DNA from: Dugong dugon
Lineage: Eukaryota > Chordata > Mammalia > Sirenia > Dugongidae
Direction: 5' to 3'
DNA: 64,000 nucleotides
NCBI GenBank assembly: GCA_030035585.1
Contig: CM057474.1
Coordinates: forward strand, 6,680,001 to 6,744,000
How positions within the stretch are numbered: position 1 is the first letter of the stretch; each line of letters starts with the position of its first letter. Shown one piece after another: positions 36,023 through 48,059 of the stretch. The notes below the pieces were generated by a model. That model was not told where the DNA came from and did no database searches. It worked only from the letters and a program-made list of their open reading frames with translations. The position numbers and the translations under genes were made by a program.

Positions 36023-38063
36023 CTATTTATATCATACATATGATATACATTTTCAGTCCATGTAGATTTACATCTAATAAGCTGCAGGAGTCAGAAACTT
36101 AAGAGTCTTCTTACCCTTTTCCTGCTCGTCACTCCCCATGTGCAGTCTTTGTGGAGGTCCTAATGATTTTACTTCTTAGTACTTTGGGCAATTCTTGCTG
36201 CTATGGAAAAGCGAGAAAGTATATGGCTTTTTTTATGCTTCCATTTCAGTTTTGGTAAAGGAGCCAAAGATATGTAAGAGAGGAAATGCTTTCTCCACAT
36301 TCCCCATATTTTTTTACAGGAGGAGGAAGCTCCAAAAGTGTAACACTTCTGACCTCTCTCCACCCTTCACACACTTGACCAGAGTCAGTGGCATGGCTTA
36401 TTTGATTCATGAATTTGGGAAGAATGATGGGGCATGTTTGACTGAGGTTTACCCTTTATATTCCTAGAAGCAAGCTAGCCACAAAAAGCAGATGGTCTCA
36501 AGTACTTCAGAAGCAGACTTTCCCCAACATAGGCAGAGGAGAGGGGGCTCCCCCGGGCCAGCACTGCCTGTGAATTGGGTAAGTCTGCTTATTTCTGGAG
36601 TCTACTGTTCTTAAGTCCACCCATCTCTTTACTTCAATGAGTCGTAAAGGGAAGATATTGATATTCAGGTCCTCTTTTGTTTATTCCTCAATTTGTTCAG
36701 AACTCAAATGAGCAAAGAGGTGTTATTATTGTGCCCACTCAGAGACCAAACAAAAGGTCAGGGATACTAGCTGGAATGAAATAAGATTTTTGATGTGTAT
36801 CCCATAAAATGAATGATAGTAAATGCACATATAGACCTTACATATTGGTGAAAAAAAATACAGGAACCAATTTTTCAGTAAAGTTGGTTAGTTTATCTGC
36901 CTAGAAACCCCTTCCCAAATACGGGTCAATGATAGATGATAATCATTGAATATATATATGGGTAGTAATACCATAAGAATAATAGATTTACCTCCTTAAC
37001 AAAGATTTTATGTCATTCAGACTGATTGTTCTGTCATTACCTGGGTTACATATATTTGGAAATTTTTCTGATATACAGCAGCTCCACAGAAGGATGTGGG
37101 AAAGCTAAAAAAGATAAAACTCAAGTCAGGCATTTATTTTACTTCCTGCCAGTACTTAAAAAAGATATGGTTAAAGAAGAATATAAACTTTTTGCTGAAA
37201 TAGTGATTTACATATCTTATAATTTCAAAATTTCTATTTTCCTCATGTCCATTAACTTGGCTAATAACCAAGGGACAACTGTAATGACTCTTGTAAACAT
37301 ATATGGCAAGAATTAACACTTGGAGGCTGAGGTTCCTCGAGAAAAGAACAGACAATTAATGACAGGAGTTGAAGGGCAGATGCATGCAGAAGAAAGACTG
37401 AGATCATTGCCAAATGCAGCTCAGACGTAAGCATTTCTTGAAGAAGATACCAAGTTTCTTGCCAAATTCAAAAACTTACATTACTTCCTTGGAGTTACAG
37501 ACAAGGGAATTGAAAATGAACTACAAATCAAGATTATATAGATAGATAGACAGACAGATCTATATACATACACATGTTACATTTACATAGAATTATAACA
37601 TTTTATATCTGATAGGAACCATAGAGGCCATGTACACTTAATTCAGTACTCTCATTTTTATAGACAAGGATATTAAAGTTATAAATTCATACATTTACAT
37701 GTTATCAAAGAGTTTCAAACCCACTCTGACATTCATAATTTTTTATGGGAAATTGTGGAGATAAGCCCAAAGTGATGAGACAATTAATTTGATAGTCTGA
37801 ACTATATGTTTGATATAAATTATATATTTAGAGAGAGATGTATCATAATAGTATAGCTAATCACTATTACCATTGCATTCTTTAACTTGATCAAACTCTC
37901 TGTCTGCCACACTCACAGAAATTAGTTTTTTTTTTTTAAATAGAACTTTTCTTATCAGTTTAATGTTACACATATATGTTTGTTACTGAAATTTAGAAGT
38001 TTCTGGAAAGCATTTTATTCCTTTACTAAACTCATTAACACTTACAAATGGTAGACATTCAAA
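36020..38063. other. Unique DNA, no gene seen
   Basis: Small frames (36195-36467, 37026-37316) have no recognised domain. A GATA/GACA-type microsatellite lies at about 37538-37562. Around 37610-37690 there is a weak MIR-like string. Confidence 0.35.
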
Positions 38064-38068
38064 ACATG

Positions 38069-38714
38069 TGTCTGAGGCTGGGTTCTCTAGAGAAGCAAAA
38101 CCAGTAAAGTGTATAAATATATATATAGAGAGATTTATATCAAGGAAATAGCTCACGCAGTTGTAGAGGCTAAACCATCCCAAGTCCACAGATCAGGGTA
38201 GAGGCCTCTCCCAGTTCACATAGCTGCAGAAGCTGGTGAACCCAAAGTCGGCATGTCGGAGAGGGGCTCTCGCTCACAGGCTGTAAAGTTCAATGAATCC
38301 CAAGATCAGCAGACAAGACCGCAAGGTTTCTCCTGATTCACATAGCTGCAGGGGCTGGCGAATCCAAGGTCAGCAGGTCGGGGAACCGAACTCTTACTTG
38401 CAGGCTGAGAAGTTCGACGAATTCCAAGATCAACAGGTAAGCTGCTAGTTCAAGTCCCACGAACCGGAGGTGAGACAACAAGAGGCAGCTGCTGAGTCTG
38501 GAACAAGCCAAAAACGTTGGCAAGGCAAGCAGGCAGAAAGTAACTGGCGGAAGGCAGAGAGATGAAACTGAGGGGGTGGTGAGCCTCTACAGGCCCCGCC
38601 TCTGCCAGTACCAGTCAGCAGATTCCACCGTGGGGGTGATCACAGCATTATACAACGGCTGAAACACAGAGAATAATGGTCTAGCCAAGTTGACGTACAA
38701 TCTTAACCATCACA
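38069..38714 (-). mobile_element. Solo LTR (ERVL class, MLT2-like) with 5-bp target duplication
   Basis: A 646-bp minus-orientation LTR. Its complement starts 'TGTGATGGTTAAGATTG', continues 'GTCAACTTGGCTAG', and ends '...CCAGCCTCAGACA', so it has TG...CA ends. It is flanked by ACATG on both sides (38064-38068 and 38715-38719). Internally it carries two related blocks around 'CACATAGCTGCAG' (38219 and 38340), an internal duplication. CpG content is higher than in other LTRs here, so it may be younger. Confidence 0.8.
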
Positions 38715-38949
38715 ACATGTAAGTTGTTAAAAAGTACTTCACAAAAGTTTAATGGTTTACACACTATTCTGTTTTCATCACACATTGATAACCAGGTGTC
38801 TTTTTCTATGCTACTGCCATTAATTTATTGAGATGTTTTATTGCTGAATTTTCCTTGTTGTAAATATACTCATTGCTAACACTAAATCAGATAATACAAA
38901 AAAAAAAAAAAAAGAATAAAAAGACCAATTGCATAACCACACTTTCCAG

Positions 38950-40850
38950 AGATCACTGCTAATATGAGCTATAGATCAATTTGGAAAGAATTAACATCTT
39001 AACTATATTGAGTCTTCCAATTGATGGTAACATGGTATGCTTCTACATTTATTTAGGATTTCTTTCATTATTTTATAGTTTTCAACATGAAAATGCCATG
39101 CATGTTTTCTTAGATTCATATGTAACTATTTTTTGAAGATATTCTTTATCAGGTTAAGAAAGTTCCCTTCTATTTCTAGCTTGCTGAGAGTTATTGTCAG
39201 AATGAATGTTGATTTTTTTTCCCAAATGTTTTTTTCTAAATCAGTTGATATAATCATGTGGTTTTTCCTTCTTTAGTTTGTTAATTTACATTATTTACCT
39301 TTCAAATGTGGATCCAGTCTTGCCATTCTTGGATAGATGCCACTTGATTGTGATGTAGTAACTTTTTATATATTGCTTGATTTGATTTGTTAATATTTTT
39401 GAGTATTTTTATATGTATTTATGCAGGAGGTTGGTCTGTATTTTTCTTTTATTGCATTGTTTTTGCCTGGTTTTGCTATCCAATCAAGTTGTCCTCATAA
39501 AATAAGCTGTGAGGTATTCTTTCTTTTTCTATTTTCTGGAGGATATTTTGCATCTTATTTAAAGGACTGGGAGAATTTACCAGTGAACCATCTGATGCTG
39601 GAGTTTGTTTTTTGAAAGGTAAAGAATATTAAATACACCATGGACTGCCAGAAAAACCAAGAAATTTCCAGGATTTTTTTGGCTTTCAGCGGTTTGATTT
39701 TCATGTATCTGGGCTTGGAGTTATTTCAGTTCGTACTGTTTTGGGCTTGCTAACTTTCTTAACCGTAGCTTAAGTCTTCTTGACAAATTGGGAAGTTTTC
39801 AGGCCTTATTTTTCTTTTCTTCCTTCCTTCTTTTTTTTTTTTTTCCCCTACGCTACTCTTTGTCCACCTCTTCCTCTGTGCTTTCAATGACATGGATGTT
39901 AGGACTTTTGCTCTTTTCCCATATGTCCCTAAGGCTCTACCTCTCTATCATCTATCTATCTATCTAATTTTTTCTTCCTGATCTGTAGATTTGATAAAAT
40001 CTCTTATTCCATATACAACTTCACCAACTCTTTCCTCTGTGTCTCCCTTTTGCTACTGAGCCCGTTCAATTATTATTATATTTCTTAGTTATAAAATATC
40101 AATTTTTTATAGCCTCTGTTTTTCTGCTGATAATTTCTATCTTTACATTTGTTTCAAGAGTGTTCTCACTAACTTTCCGAGCAGGGTTTTTTTTAACAGC
40201 TTTTCCATAAAGTCTTCGTCTGATGGTCCCAACACCTAAGGTATTTTTGGTTTGGCATCTGTTGATTGTCATTTTCCTTGAGAATTTGTCATTCTTTCTT
40301 GATTATTTTTATATTAAATGATTTTGGATTGCATTCTGGACATGTTGAATACTATAAGACTCTGAGTCTTTTTGTTTTTTTTATTTGCCTTGTTTATGTT
40401 AGCAGGCAATTCACTGCTAAAATAAATCCACAGGCAGGAATTTCTGTCCCAATTTCTATGGTCTGGTTCTCAAACCTTTTTTTTCAACATATTTACAGTA
40501 TTATTTGATATTATACCATCTGTACTTCACCCAGGTACCAGTCTGAGATCAGGGTGGTATTCTGTATCATAGTTTAGTGCTCAAAACTTGTGGTATGCTG
40601 TTTATGGTTTCAAAACTTTTAATGTGCTGTTTAGGGTTGAATCCATGCCTGCCCAGTTTAGGAGTTAGCCCAAGGGTTCATACACAACTTTATGGAATCT
40701 GTTTCTTGAATTGACTACAATATCTCTGCAATATCCCTACACTCTGTAATTCTCAGTGACTGCCTTCCTGGTCTTCTGGCTACTGAGGTAGGGATTCAAT
40801 CTTTCCCCTTTGCTGTGCCTTTTCTGTGACTGCATCTGCCTCCACATCCA
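38950..40850 (-). mobile_element. Old L1M fragments
   Basis: From 38960 to 39615 the antisense text follows L1 ORF2: 'TTAACTATATTGAGTCTTCC', 'GAATGTTGATTTTTT', 'CCTGGTTTTGCTATCC', 'ATAAAATAAGCTGTGAGG'. From about 39850 it looks like the ORF1/5' end of an ancient L1M or half-L1. Near 39628-39652 a short string resembles the RTE 'ACCATGGACTGCCAGAA' segment. A (TCTA)n run lies at about 39944-39964 and a C15 run at 40885-40899. Confidence 0.55.
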
Positions 40851-41086
40851 AGGGGCAGGTTGACAGAGAAAGAAAAAGCAGCAACCCCCCCCCCCCCCCA
40901 ACGCTTTACACCACAGTTCCTCTGGTCAAAGAGAAATGATTCCCTTCCTTCTCAGCTCACGTGCCTGCTAGTTCACTGCTTTCGTCTCCTTGGAGCTTCA
41001 GCTTCAGAACAGGGGCTTACCTGAGGGCAATGCCAAGGTAGGAAAACAAAATACGGGAGATTTTCAACACTCTCTCCGTCTTTTGA

Positions 41087-41190
41087 AAACCCTGGTGGCG
41101 TAGTGGTTAAGTGCTACGGCTGCTAACCAAGAGGTGGGCAGTTGGAATCCACGAGGTGTTCCTTGGAAACGCTATAAGGCAGCCTGTGGA
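41087..41190 (+). mobile_element. AfroSINE, short form, 3'-truncated
   Basis: Head 'CCCTGGTGGCGTAGTGG', 'GCTGCTAACCAAGAGG', B box 'CAGTTGGAATCC' and 'TTCCTTGGAAACGCTATAAGG', then the match ends with no tail. The following 140 bases are not recognised. Confidence 0.8.
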
Positions 41191-41329
41191 ACAGGACTGG
41201 CATGGCACTATTCGTGAGGGTGCCTTACCGAGGGAGAGCACGGCCAGCAAACAAATACAGAAGGTGCACGTTATTTGCGCAAAAGTACGGTATTCCCTTT
41301 CTTTTTCCCACCTCTCCAGATGTCCCCTG

Positions 41330-41785
41330 TGCTTTAGTTTCTTAGTGCTGCTGTAACAGAAATACACAAGCGGGCGCCTTTAAAGAACACAGATTTATTT
41401 TCTCACAGTTTAGGAGAAGACCATATTCAGAGTACCAACTCTAGGGGAAGGTTCTCTTTCTGTGGGCTCTGGAGAAATACTCTGGTCCCAGCATCCCTCA
41501 CTTCCCTGGAGATCTTCACCTGGCATCTACCTTCGCCCTTCTGTGGCCACTTCTGTGTCTGATCTGCTCTTTTTACAACACAGAAGTGATTAGGTTTCTA
41601 CACACCCCACTCTCATATTGCTTCATTAACATAACAAATAAAACCTCATTCCCAAAGAGATTACATCCAAGGGTATAAAACAAACAGATCAGTTCCATCC
41701 AGTCCATTCTGACTCACAGCGTCCACAGGTATGGGGTCAGGATTTACAACACATATTTTGGGGGGACACAATTCAATCCATAACA
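41330..41785 (-). mobile_element. MLT1-like LTR, lineage-specific type
   Basis: Minus-orientation LTR from 'TGCTTTAGTTTCTTAGTGC' to 'GGGGGACACAATTCAATCC' plus 'ATAACA', the complement of the usual 'TGTTATGGATTGAATTGTGTC' start. A partial sense relative sits at 52211-52510. At about 41680-41715 a string like the AfroSINE tail complement ('CCATTCTGACTCACAGCG') interrupts it. Confidence 0.72.
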
Positions 41786-41910
41786 CTGTGACACAAATTT
41801 AGAAGAATATATTATTTTTCTTACCTATTATCATCTTTATCTTCATGCACTTATACACTGAAAGCATTTTATTTCTTTATATAATTTATCATTAGATATA
41901 TACCTATATG

Positions 41911-41985
41911 TATATACATATACACACATATGTATGTATATACATATACACACATATGTATGTATATACATATACATATATATAT
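41911..41985. repeat. 26-bp tandem unit in a TA/CA-rich microsatellite
   Basis: Positions 41911-41936 and 41937-41962 are identical 26-base units, and a partial third unit follows. Each unit mixes TATATACA, TACACACA and TATGTATG. The 137-codon frame at 41908-42321 arises from this repeat and is not a gene. Confidence 0.92.
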
Positions 41986-42419
41986 CTTGAGAAAACCTGT
42001 TACATACACTATCTCCTACCTTTTCCTCTTCTCCCACAGATATCTGGAGTTTGGAAAATGTTCCAGGAAGAAAGTCAAGGAGATGATCAGGTTTACCTTG
42101 CGTGTTTTCTTTCTCTGAGGCATCACACTCTGCTGTCAGTGGCTGAAAATGGACGTATTATTTTGTCCAGTTTCCTAGTTGTTTATGAGTTGTGCATGGT
42201 CAGCCCCAGGATTAGCAATATTAATTTTACATTTTCATGTATTACATTTTACAAATGTTCTCTCATTTTAAAATCATTTTTATTGTCGATATTAAGGCTA
42301 TGTCTAAATTGTTGCTTTTGAAGTAATAGTAAAATTAATATCATTATAACTGTATCCTTAGAATTATAAGGTCACACACTGGGAAAAATTTAACATGTAA
42401 TGCATATTTTTCTCTCTAA
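41986..42419. other. Unique DNA, no gene seen
   Basis: Around 42150-42195 the text 'TTATTTTGTCCAGTTTCC' resembles the 3' UTR of old L1M elements. Otherwise nothing is recognised. Confidence 0.35.
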
Positions 42420-42860
42420 ATAATATACCAACATACAGTTTCACTAGAAGTAATATGAGTGCCTTTTCTTTGCATCCTATGTACTTCTTTATTTCATATA
42501 TTTTATCTATTTAGTACGGAAAAGATTGTATTGAATTCTTACATCATATTATATTTGATTACTAATTAATTTTTTGTATTTATTGACCCTTTCTATTTTT
42601 AACATGTGAATTGTTTGCTGATATATTTTTACCATTTTCTTGTGGACTGTTTCATTTTCTTAGTGATTTATTAGAACCCGTTAGTTATCATAGATATTTT
42701 TTTTGACTGCTATATTGTGCAGTTATTTACCCCAGCTTCTTTTAATTTTGTTTAATATTTTGTTTGTTTTTACATTACTTAAATTATTCTGTCTAAAATA
42801 CAGTTCGATTTTTCAGCTCATGATACTGTTTTGTTTTCTTTATAGCGTTTATACACATTG
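42420..42860 (-). mobile_element. Possible old L1M 3' fragment
   Basis: Antisense text such as 'ACCATTTTCTTGTGGACTG' and 'TTAGTGATTTATTAG' parallels the L1 section downstream of ORF2. Highly diverged. Confidence 0.35.
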
Positions 42861-43094
42861 CATAAAAAAATTATAAGATAAAGTTGATAGATTTGTTTGA
42901 CTCTTATTTTCTCCTTCAAATGTAAGCTCCATTAGAGCTGGGGTCTTTTTTATTTAGTGCTTTAGTGAGTTAAAAAGAACAGAAAGTCCTGGCACTATTC
43001 CACAGTCAAGGAGGGGAGCATAATTCCAAACTCCTTGTGTATGCTGTACATAGTGACTTCTTTCCAAAGAGTTCAGTATTGAAAGGGGGGCAAG

Positions 43095-43680
43095 GGAGAA
43101 ACTCAACAGTGGAAAATCCTGATAAGCACCACCTCATACAGGCGATCCAGGTTTCCATCAACAGTTATAAACCATGTTGTTAGTATGTACCCTTGATATG
43201 ATGTGATGAAATGATGCTTTACATCATTTGGTCTTCCTCCCCCAAAGCCATAACCCTGTATAATCATGAGAGAAACTTTAAACAAATTCCAACAGAGTGG
43301 CATCCTGCAAAATATCTGACGTGTTCTCCTCAAAATGTCCACATCATCCGAAACAAGGGAACTCTGAGAAACTGTCACAGTCAAGAGAAGATGAAGGAGA
43401 CGTGACTAAATGTAATGTCGTGTCCTGAATGGGATCTCAAAACAGAAAAAGGATATTAGGGGAAAAAAATAAAGAAAAATCTAAATAAAGCTTGAACTTC
43501 AGTTAATAATAATGTATTACTATTAGTTCATTAGTTGCTACAAATGTACCATATGAAGGTAAGGTATTAGTAGCGGAAACTGGGTGTGGGGTATGTGGAA
43601 AACACTCTATACAATCTTCTCAATCTTTCCATTAATCTAGAAGTGTTCTAAAAATAAAAGTCTTCTGAAAAATTTCCTGG
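43095..43680 (+). mobile_element. L1M 3' end
   Basis: The final part follows the 3' end of mammalian L1M elements: 'TGTAATGTCGTGTCCTGAA', 'GGGATCTCAAAACAGAAAAA', 'TTAGTTCATTAGTTGC', 'ACTGGGTGTGGGGTATG', and an A-rich end near 43680. The frames at 43103 and 43211 are shadows. Confidence 0.68.
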
Positions 43681-43839
43681 CACATAGAAGATTATTGATA
43701 AATTGTAACTAAAGTCATTGATCATATAATATTTACTTATTAAATCTGACATTGATGATGTGCTTAGAAAAGTCTTCTCAATCCACAAAATATTATACAG
43801 TTATATTTTATTTGAATATTTTTATAGCATCTGTACAGT

Positions 43840-44280
43840 TAACATTTATAATCCAGCTAGCATTTTTTGGTGTATAGTGTGAAGTATGGTTCTAATTATT
43901 TCCCAAATATTAAGGCAGTTGGGGTGGAAAAATTCCATCTTTTGTCATTGTAATAAAATGTAATTATAATGTTGACAAAAATGTGTATATATTTGGCTTG
44001 CATTTTGTCTTTCAGCTCAGTTCCAGTGTATTGTGTATCTACAATTGCACAGTTCCACCCAATTATAATTATTATAAATTTCTATCCTGTGTTATCATTA
44101 AGTAAAACAGATCTCCTTCTCATAATTACTGTTACTTCAAAATATTTATTTGATGTTCTGACTTTATTATTCTTCCAGATGTGTTTGAATATTATTTTAT
44201 TTGGGTCATACTTGTCTCTATACAGCCGGGTTAGCACTGCAATCATCATTAACTTTTGTTTAAAACAATTCTACCTCTTA
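43840..44280 (-). mobile_element. Old L1M ORF2 C-terminal fragment
   Basis: Antisense, it follows the L1 block 'TTGGTGTATAGTGTGAAG' and 'CAGTTCCAGTGTATTGTG', an eroded counterpart of the ORF2 3' region. The 111-codon plus-strand frame is a shadow. Confidence 0.5.
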
Positions 44281-44289
44281 CAAAAGTTG

Positions 44290-45560
44290 GCGATATGGAA
44301 ATAATCCACTTTGACTTAGATTCACCAGATGGTAACTTTGCCATATTTGTTGCTGCTGTTTCTCCTTCTTCTCTGCTGTCCCACCTCTCCCCTGTCCCCA
44401 TACCTTCTCCTCCTCTTCCTCCTTCTAATGATGAATCATTGAAAGTAAATGGTAGACACCATGACACTTCACCTATAAATACTTTGACTTGCATCTCCAA
44501 AGAACTAGCACATTGCGCTTCATGACCACGAAACCATTATCACTCCCAACAAAACTAACACTGATATAAAATAATGTTTTCTAGCATCCAGTGCATCTCC
44601 AAATTTTCCTAATGTCTCTGTAATGACATTTATAACTTAGGAATTTTTAAAATCTAGGATCAAGTGTACTTACTTTTCAAGTGTCTCTTCAAAGACCTAC
44701 AGTCTTTTTGTGTGTGTGGGTGTGACTCTCATAATCCTCATATTTTTGAAGAGTCCATGCTGTTAGTCTTGAAAATGACACACAATCTAGATTTGTCTGA
44801 CTGATTTCATATGAATAGGTTCAAGGTAAACATTTCTGGCAAGAATATTACACAGGTGATTTGAACTTCTCCACATCATCAGACACATAGACACAATATA
44901 AATTTGTCTAATGATGGGTGATGTTAATTTTGATCAATTTTCCTACTTTATGTCTGCTAGATCTCAATGAAACTGAACATTTTATCCATTGTAATTAGTA
45001 AATAAGCTTTGAGGTGATGCCTTGAGATTGAGTTAAGATAATGTACCACAAAGAATTTTCATTCATAGGTTTTACCGTCTGATGATGGCTTTTGTTTTAA
45101 TTCATCAGTCAATAGTAATACAAAGAAGAGGAGAGAGTGTGAAGGAAAGAAAACTACCTGACACTGGAATGTGTGTAAAAAAAATAATAATTCCAGCTAG
45201 TAATGGAGAAAAAAAATAATAGCATTAGAAAATCACTATTTTGGAGTAATTGACCTGGGCAATGATTATCGCTGGGTTCTAAGAGTTGAGCTCTTTTTTA
45301 TTCAATTTGTTATACTCCATTACATCATTATTCTCTTGGATGCTCAAATTTTTCCTTATTTGGCCCAGTAAGAGCTTCTTTAGGGACACTCTTTCAACAC
45401 ATTTTTAAAAGTATCTGAGTACTTCTCAGCTTTCTGGCACAAAAGATATTCCAGGCTTACCTCATACATTCCCTGTCCTGGAACTAAAATCAAATATCTC
45501 TCCAAGATGTTCTGGTTATTTTTCATTAAGTCTTTATAGTTCAAAAAAAAATAATAAATG
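44290..45560 (-). mobile_element. Old L1M 3' UTR
   Basis: Blocks such as 'AAGAATATTACACAGGTG', 'TAGTAAATAAGCTTTGAGG', 'TTTCTGGCACAAAAGATATT' and 'CCAGGCTTACC' follow, in antisense, the long 3' UTR of ancient L1M elements. A pyrimidine-rich CTCCTCCT stretch lies at about 44360-44425. Confidence 0.5.
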
Positions 45561-46290
45561 AGCTAGATATGCTTGTAACATATAATATATAATTCTTATA
45601 TCAAATGTTTTTTGCTTTTCTAAAAATAGTAGGAATCATTACATTAAACAATTATGATCTAACATGTATGCACTTTTATTAAAGTGTAACACTGAGTGTC
45701 CAGATTTACACAAAGAAATACTATTCCTGCATTTTCCACATGAAGTTTTATTCAAGAGAGGGACAGCTTTGAATAGGTTGAAACACATTATCCATAGATA
45801 TGCATAAAAATTGATACATTTTTAATTATAAAGCATATATTATATACCATAAGAATGTATTTTTAATTAATCCATTTTTAAATGATTACTAAATGCTGGT
45901 TATAAATGGAGAACTATTATTTTATAGACAGCAATTAAAGATAATTGCCTCATAATGCTTTATTGTAATAAGCCAAACATTTACCCTATCTTTCAATAAA
46001 ATGTTCATGAATAGTTCGATGGAGTTGTCTTGTGCTTAAAAAAATGGTTTTAATTGATACTATACATATTTTACTTGGAGAAGTTAAATTATAAAAGGTT
46101 TTAGTACATTAACATATATGCCCTGTTTGGGGAACTATTTAAGCATGTATTTAGCTCTCCCCTTTCAAATTAATCCTGCTCTGCCCGATAGAACTTTTTT
46201 ATATCTTTACTAAAATTTTGTCTTCTGTATGTATATATATATAATATATGTATATGTGTTTATATATATTATACGTATATATAAAATATA
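45561..46290. other. AT-rich DNA, no gene seen
   Basis: Low-complexity TATATA runs at about 46228-46290. No gene or repeat family recognised. Confidence 0.4.
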
Positions 46291-46408
46291 TACAGAAACC
46301 CAAACCTTTTGCCCCATTTGGTTTCCAAGGAGTGCCTGGTGGATTCGAACTGCCAAACCTTTTGGTTAGCAGCCGTAGCTGTTAACCACTAGCCACCAGG
46401 GTTTCCAT
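46291..46408 (-). mobile_element. AfroSINE, short form, tail lost
   Basis: Antisense copy: 'GAAACCCAAACC', then directly 'GGTTTCCAAGGAGTGCC', 'GGATTCGAACTGCC' and head complement 'AGCCACCAGGGTTTCC'. The middle tail block is missing. Confidence 0.82.
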
Positions 46409-46441
46409 ACACACATATATACATAAACACATGCACACACA

Positions 46442-47142
46442 CACTTCTCCTCACTTACCAACTATCTACATGGTTAAGTTCCACAGACCAGGTCATTGTG
46501 TGAAAATAGTCACCATGCTATATACTCACTATTTCCTGCCTGGCCTCCCTCCTTCCTGACCCTTGCCTTCCCAGCTGGGCGGCTATGGTCCCTCTGTGGT
46601 GGTCACGGGTTTGCCCTCGCTCTGCTCAGCAGAATCTGAATCCATGCTGCAGGCTGCTGGTCGATCGTCGTCAGCCACCCTGCATCCCAGCTCAGGCTCC
46701 ACTGTGCACTCGGTGGGGGAAGCCGGCAGCATGGGCTCGGGAGAGCTCACCGGCCTAGGCCAGAGGGTGGCTCCACAGAGGCGAGCACCATCCAGCGCCC
46801 AGCCCCGCTCCCCGGGCCCCCTGGCTAGTACCTAAGTGCAAGGCGAGTACGGAGCATGGGGTGGAGGGTGAGGTGCCCCAAGAGAGAGCCGGGATGAGGG
46901 GGCGGAGGTGCCGAGCTGGGAGGAGCTGGACCTTTGGGTGCCTCTCGGTGTCAGACTGGGGTTAAATACCCCGGGCAACAGCGATCCTACTTCCCTGCAT
47001 CCTGGACGAGCTGTGCCTGGTTAGAGTGTGCATGTCAGCAGGGTCGTTAATGTGCAAAATAGTGGAATAGTAGATTTTTTTTTTTAATTATTGTTGTAAG
47101 TGTGAAGTGTTAGATAACGAGATAGTAAGTGAGGAGTAGGTG
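46442..47142. mobile_element. Putative DNA transposon: inverted ends around a GC-rich core
   Basis: The two ends are imperfect inverted repeats. The left end reads 'CACTTCTCCTCACTTACC' (46442 on). The complement of the right end reads 'CACCTACTCCTCACTTAC' (47142 back), followed on both sides by ACTATCT- and GTTA-containing strings. Just inside the left end, 'AGGTCATTGTGTGAAAATAG' resembles pogo/Tigger-type ends, a loose resemblance. Between them is a GC-rich, CpG-rich block (about 46560-46990) containing a 90-codon frame at 46563-46835 with no domain I know. No transposase is visible, so if real it is non-autonomous. A GT/CA-rich repeat on the left hides any target duplication. Confidence 0.5.
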
Positions 47143-47291
47143 TATATATAGAATTTACTGAAATATATTTAAAAAAAATCTTACTATGAGTATAGAGTTG
47201 AAAATAGCTCCTTGAAATTAAGTAGTGTGGCTACACATATTTTAAGCTATATGGTTAGTGGCAAACAACCTTAGCATTGTTATCATTAGGT

Positions 47292-47459
47292 TAAAAAAAA
47301 AAAAAAAAGTTGCCATCAAGTCGATTCTGATTCCTAGCAGCCCTATAAGACAGAGTAGAACTGCCCCACACGGTTTCAAGGAGCATCTGGTGGATTCAAA
47401 CTGCCAAACTTTTTTGGTTAGCAGACACAGTTCTTAACCACTAAGTTACCAGGGTTTCC
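47292..47459 (-). mobile_element. AfroSINE, short form, with exact target duplication
   Basis: Antisense copy with a poly-A tail, 'CATCAAGTCGATTCTGATTC', 'GTAGAACTGCCCC', 'GGTGGATTCAAACTGCC' and head complement 'TTACCAGGGTTTCC'. 'ATCATTAGGT' occurs at 47282-47291 and again at 47460-47469. Confidence 0.92.
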
Positions 47460-47469
47460 ATCATTAGGT

Positions 47470-48059
47470 ACTACACTTGTTTTTTCCTTAAGAATTGTTT
47501 TTGACTTTAAAGTTATATTAATGTGAGTCAAGACGAACTGCAACAGCTTTCTTTATCTATGTAGTTTAGCTTCCTCCTTTAATTTTTTAACCTTTTTTGT
47601 GTAATTATAGGTGTGAGCTTTATATATAATACACCATGATTTAAAGATCAAAACAAAGCAAACCTGGCATCTCTGTCAGTTAATACTGTATTTCTTCATT
47701 CCTTTCATGACAGTAGTTTAGAAATCCTATATGTCATTTCTTTTGGCATACCTACTTGACTTTACAAAGTCTGAAATTAATCAATTTCTCTACCTTTTTC
47801 GAAAAACTACAAAAACCTTTAATGCTAGTCAGCCATCTCCCTTTTTATGTTTTCCCCCCGATTTTACATCTATCTTGTTAGTGCATTCAAAAAAATAAGT
47901 AATTTTTGTTATTATTTTCAATGCATTCAGTATTGGTTTAGATTTAACCAGATGATTACCTGTTGTTCTGCTTACTATTGCTTCTTTTATTTCATTTCAT
48001 CTTTTTGGTTTGGATTTATTCCTTCCTAAATTACATCTTGTTGAAGTTCAGTCAACCAG
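47470..48059. other. Unique AT-rich DNA, no gene seen
   Basis: Nothing recognised. Confidence 0.35.

Noticed and set aside
41908..42321. 137-codon frame starting MYIHIHTYVCIYIY
   Set aside because: Produced by the TA/CA microsatellite.
46563..46835. 90-codon frame in the GC-rich core as a gene
   Set aside because: GC-rich DNA rarely contains stops, and no domain is recognised. Kept only as part of the putative transposon finding.
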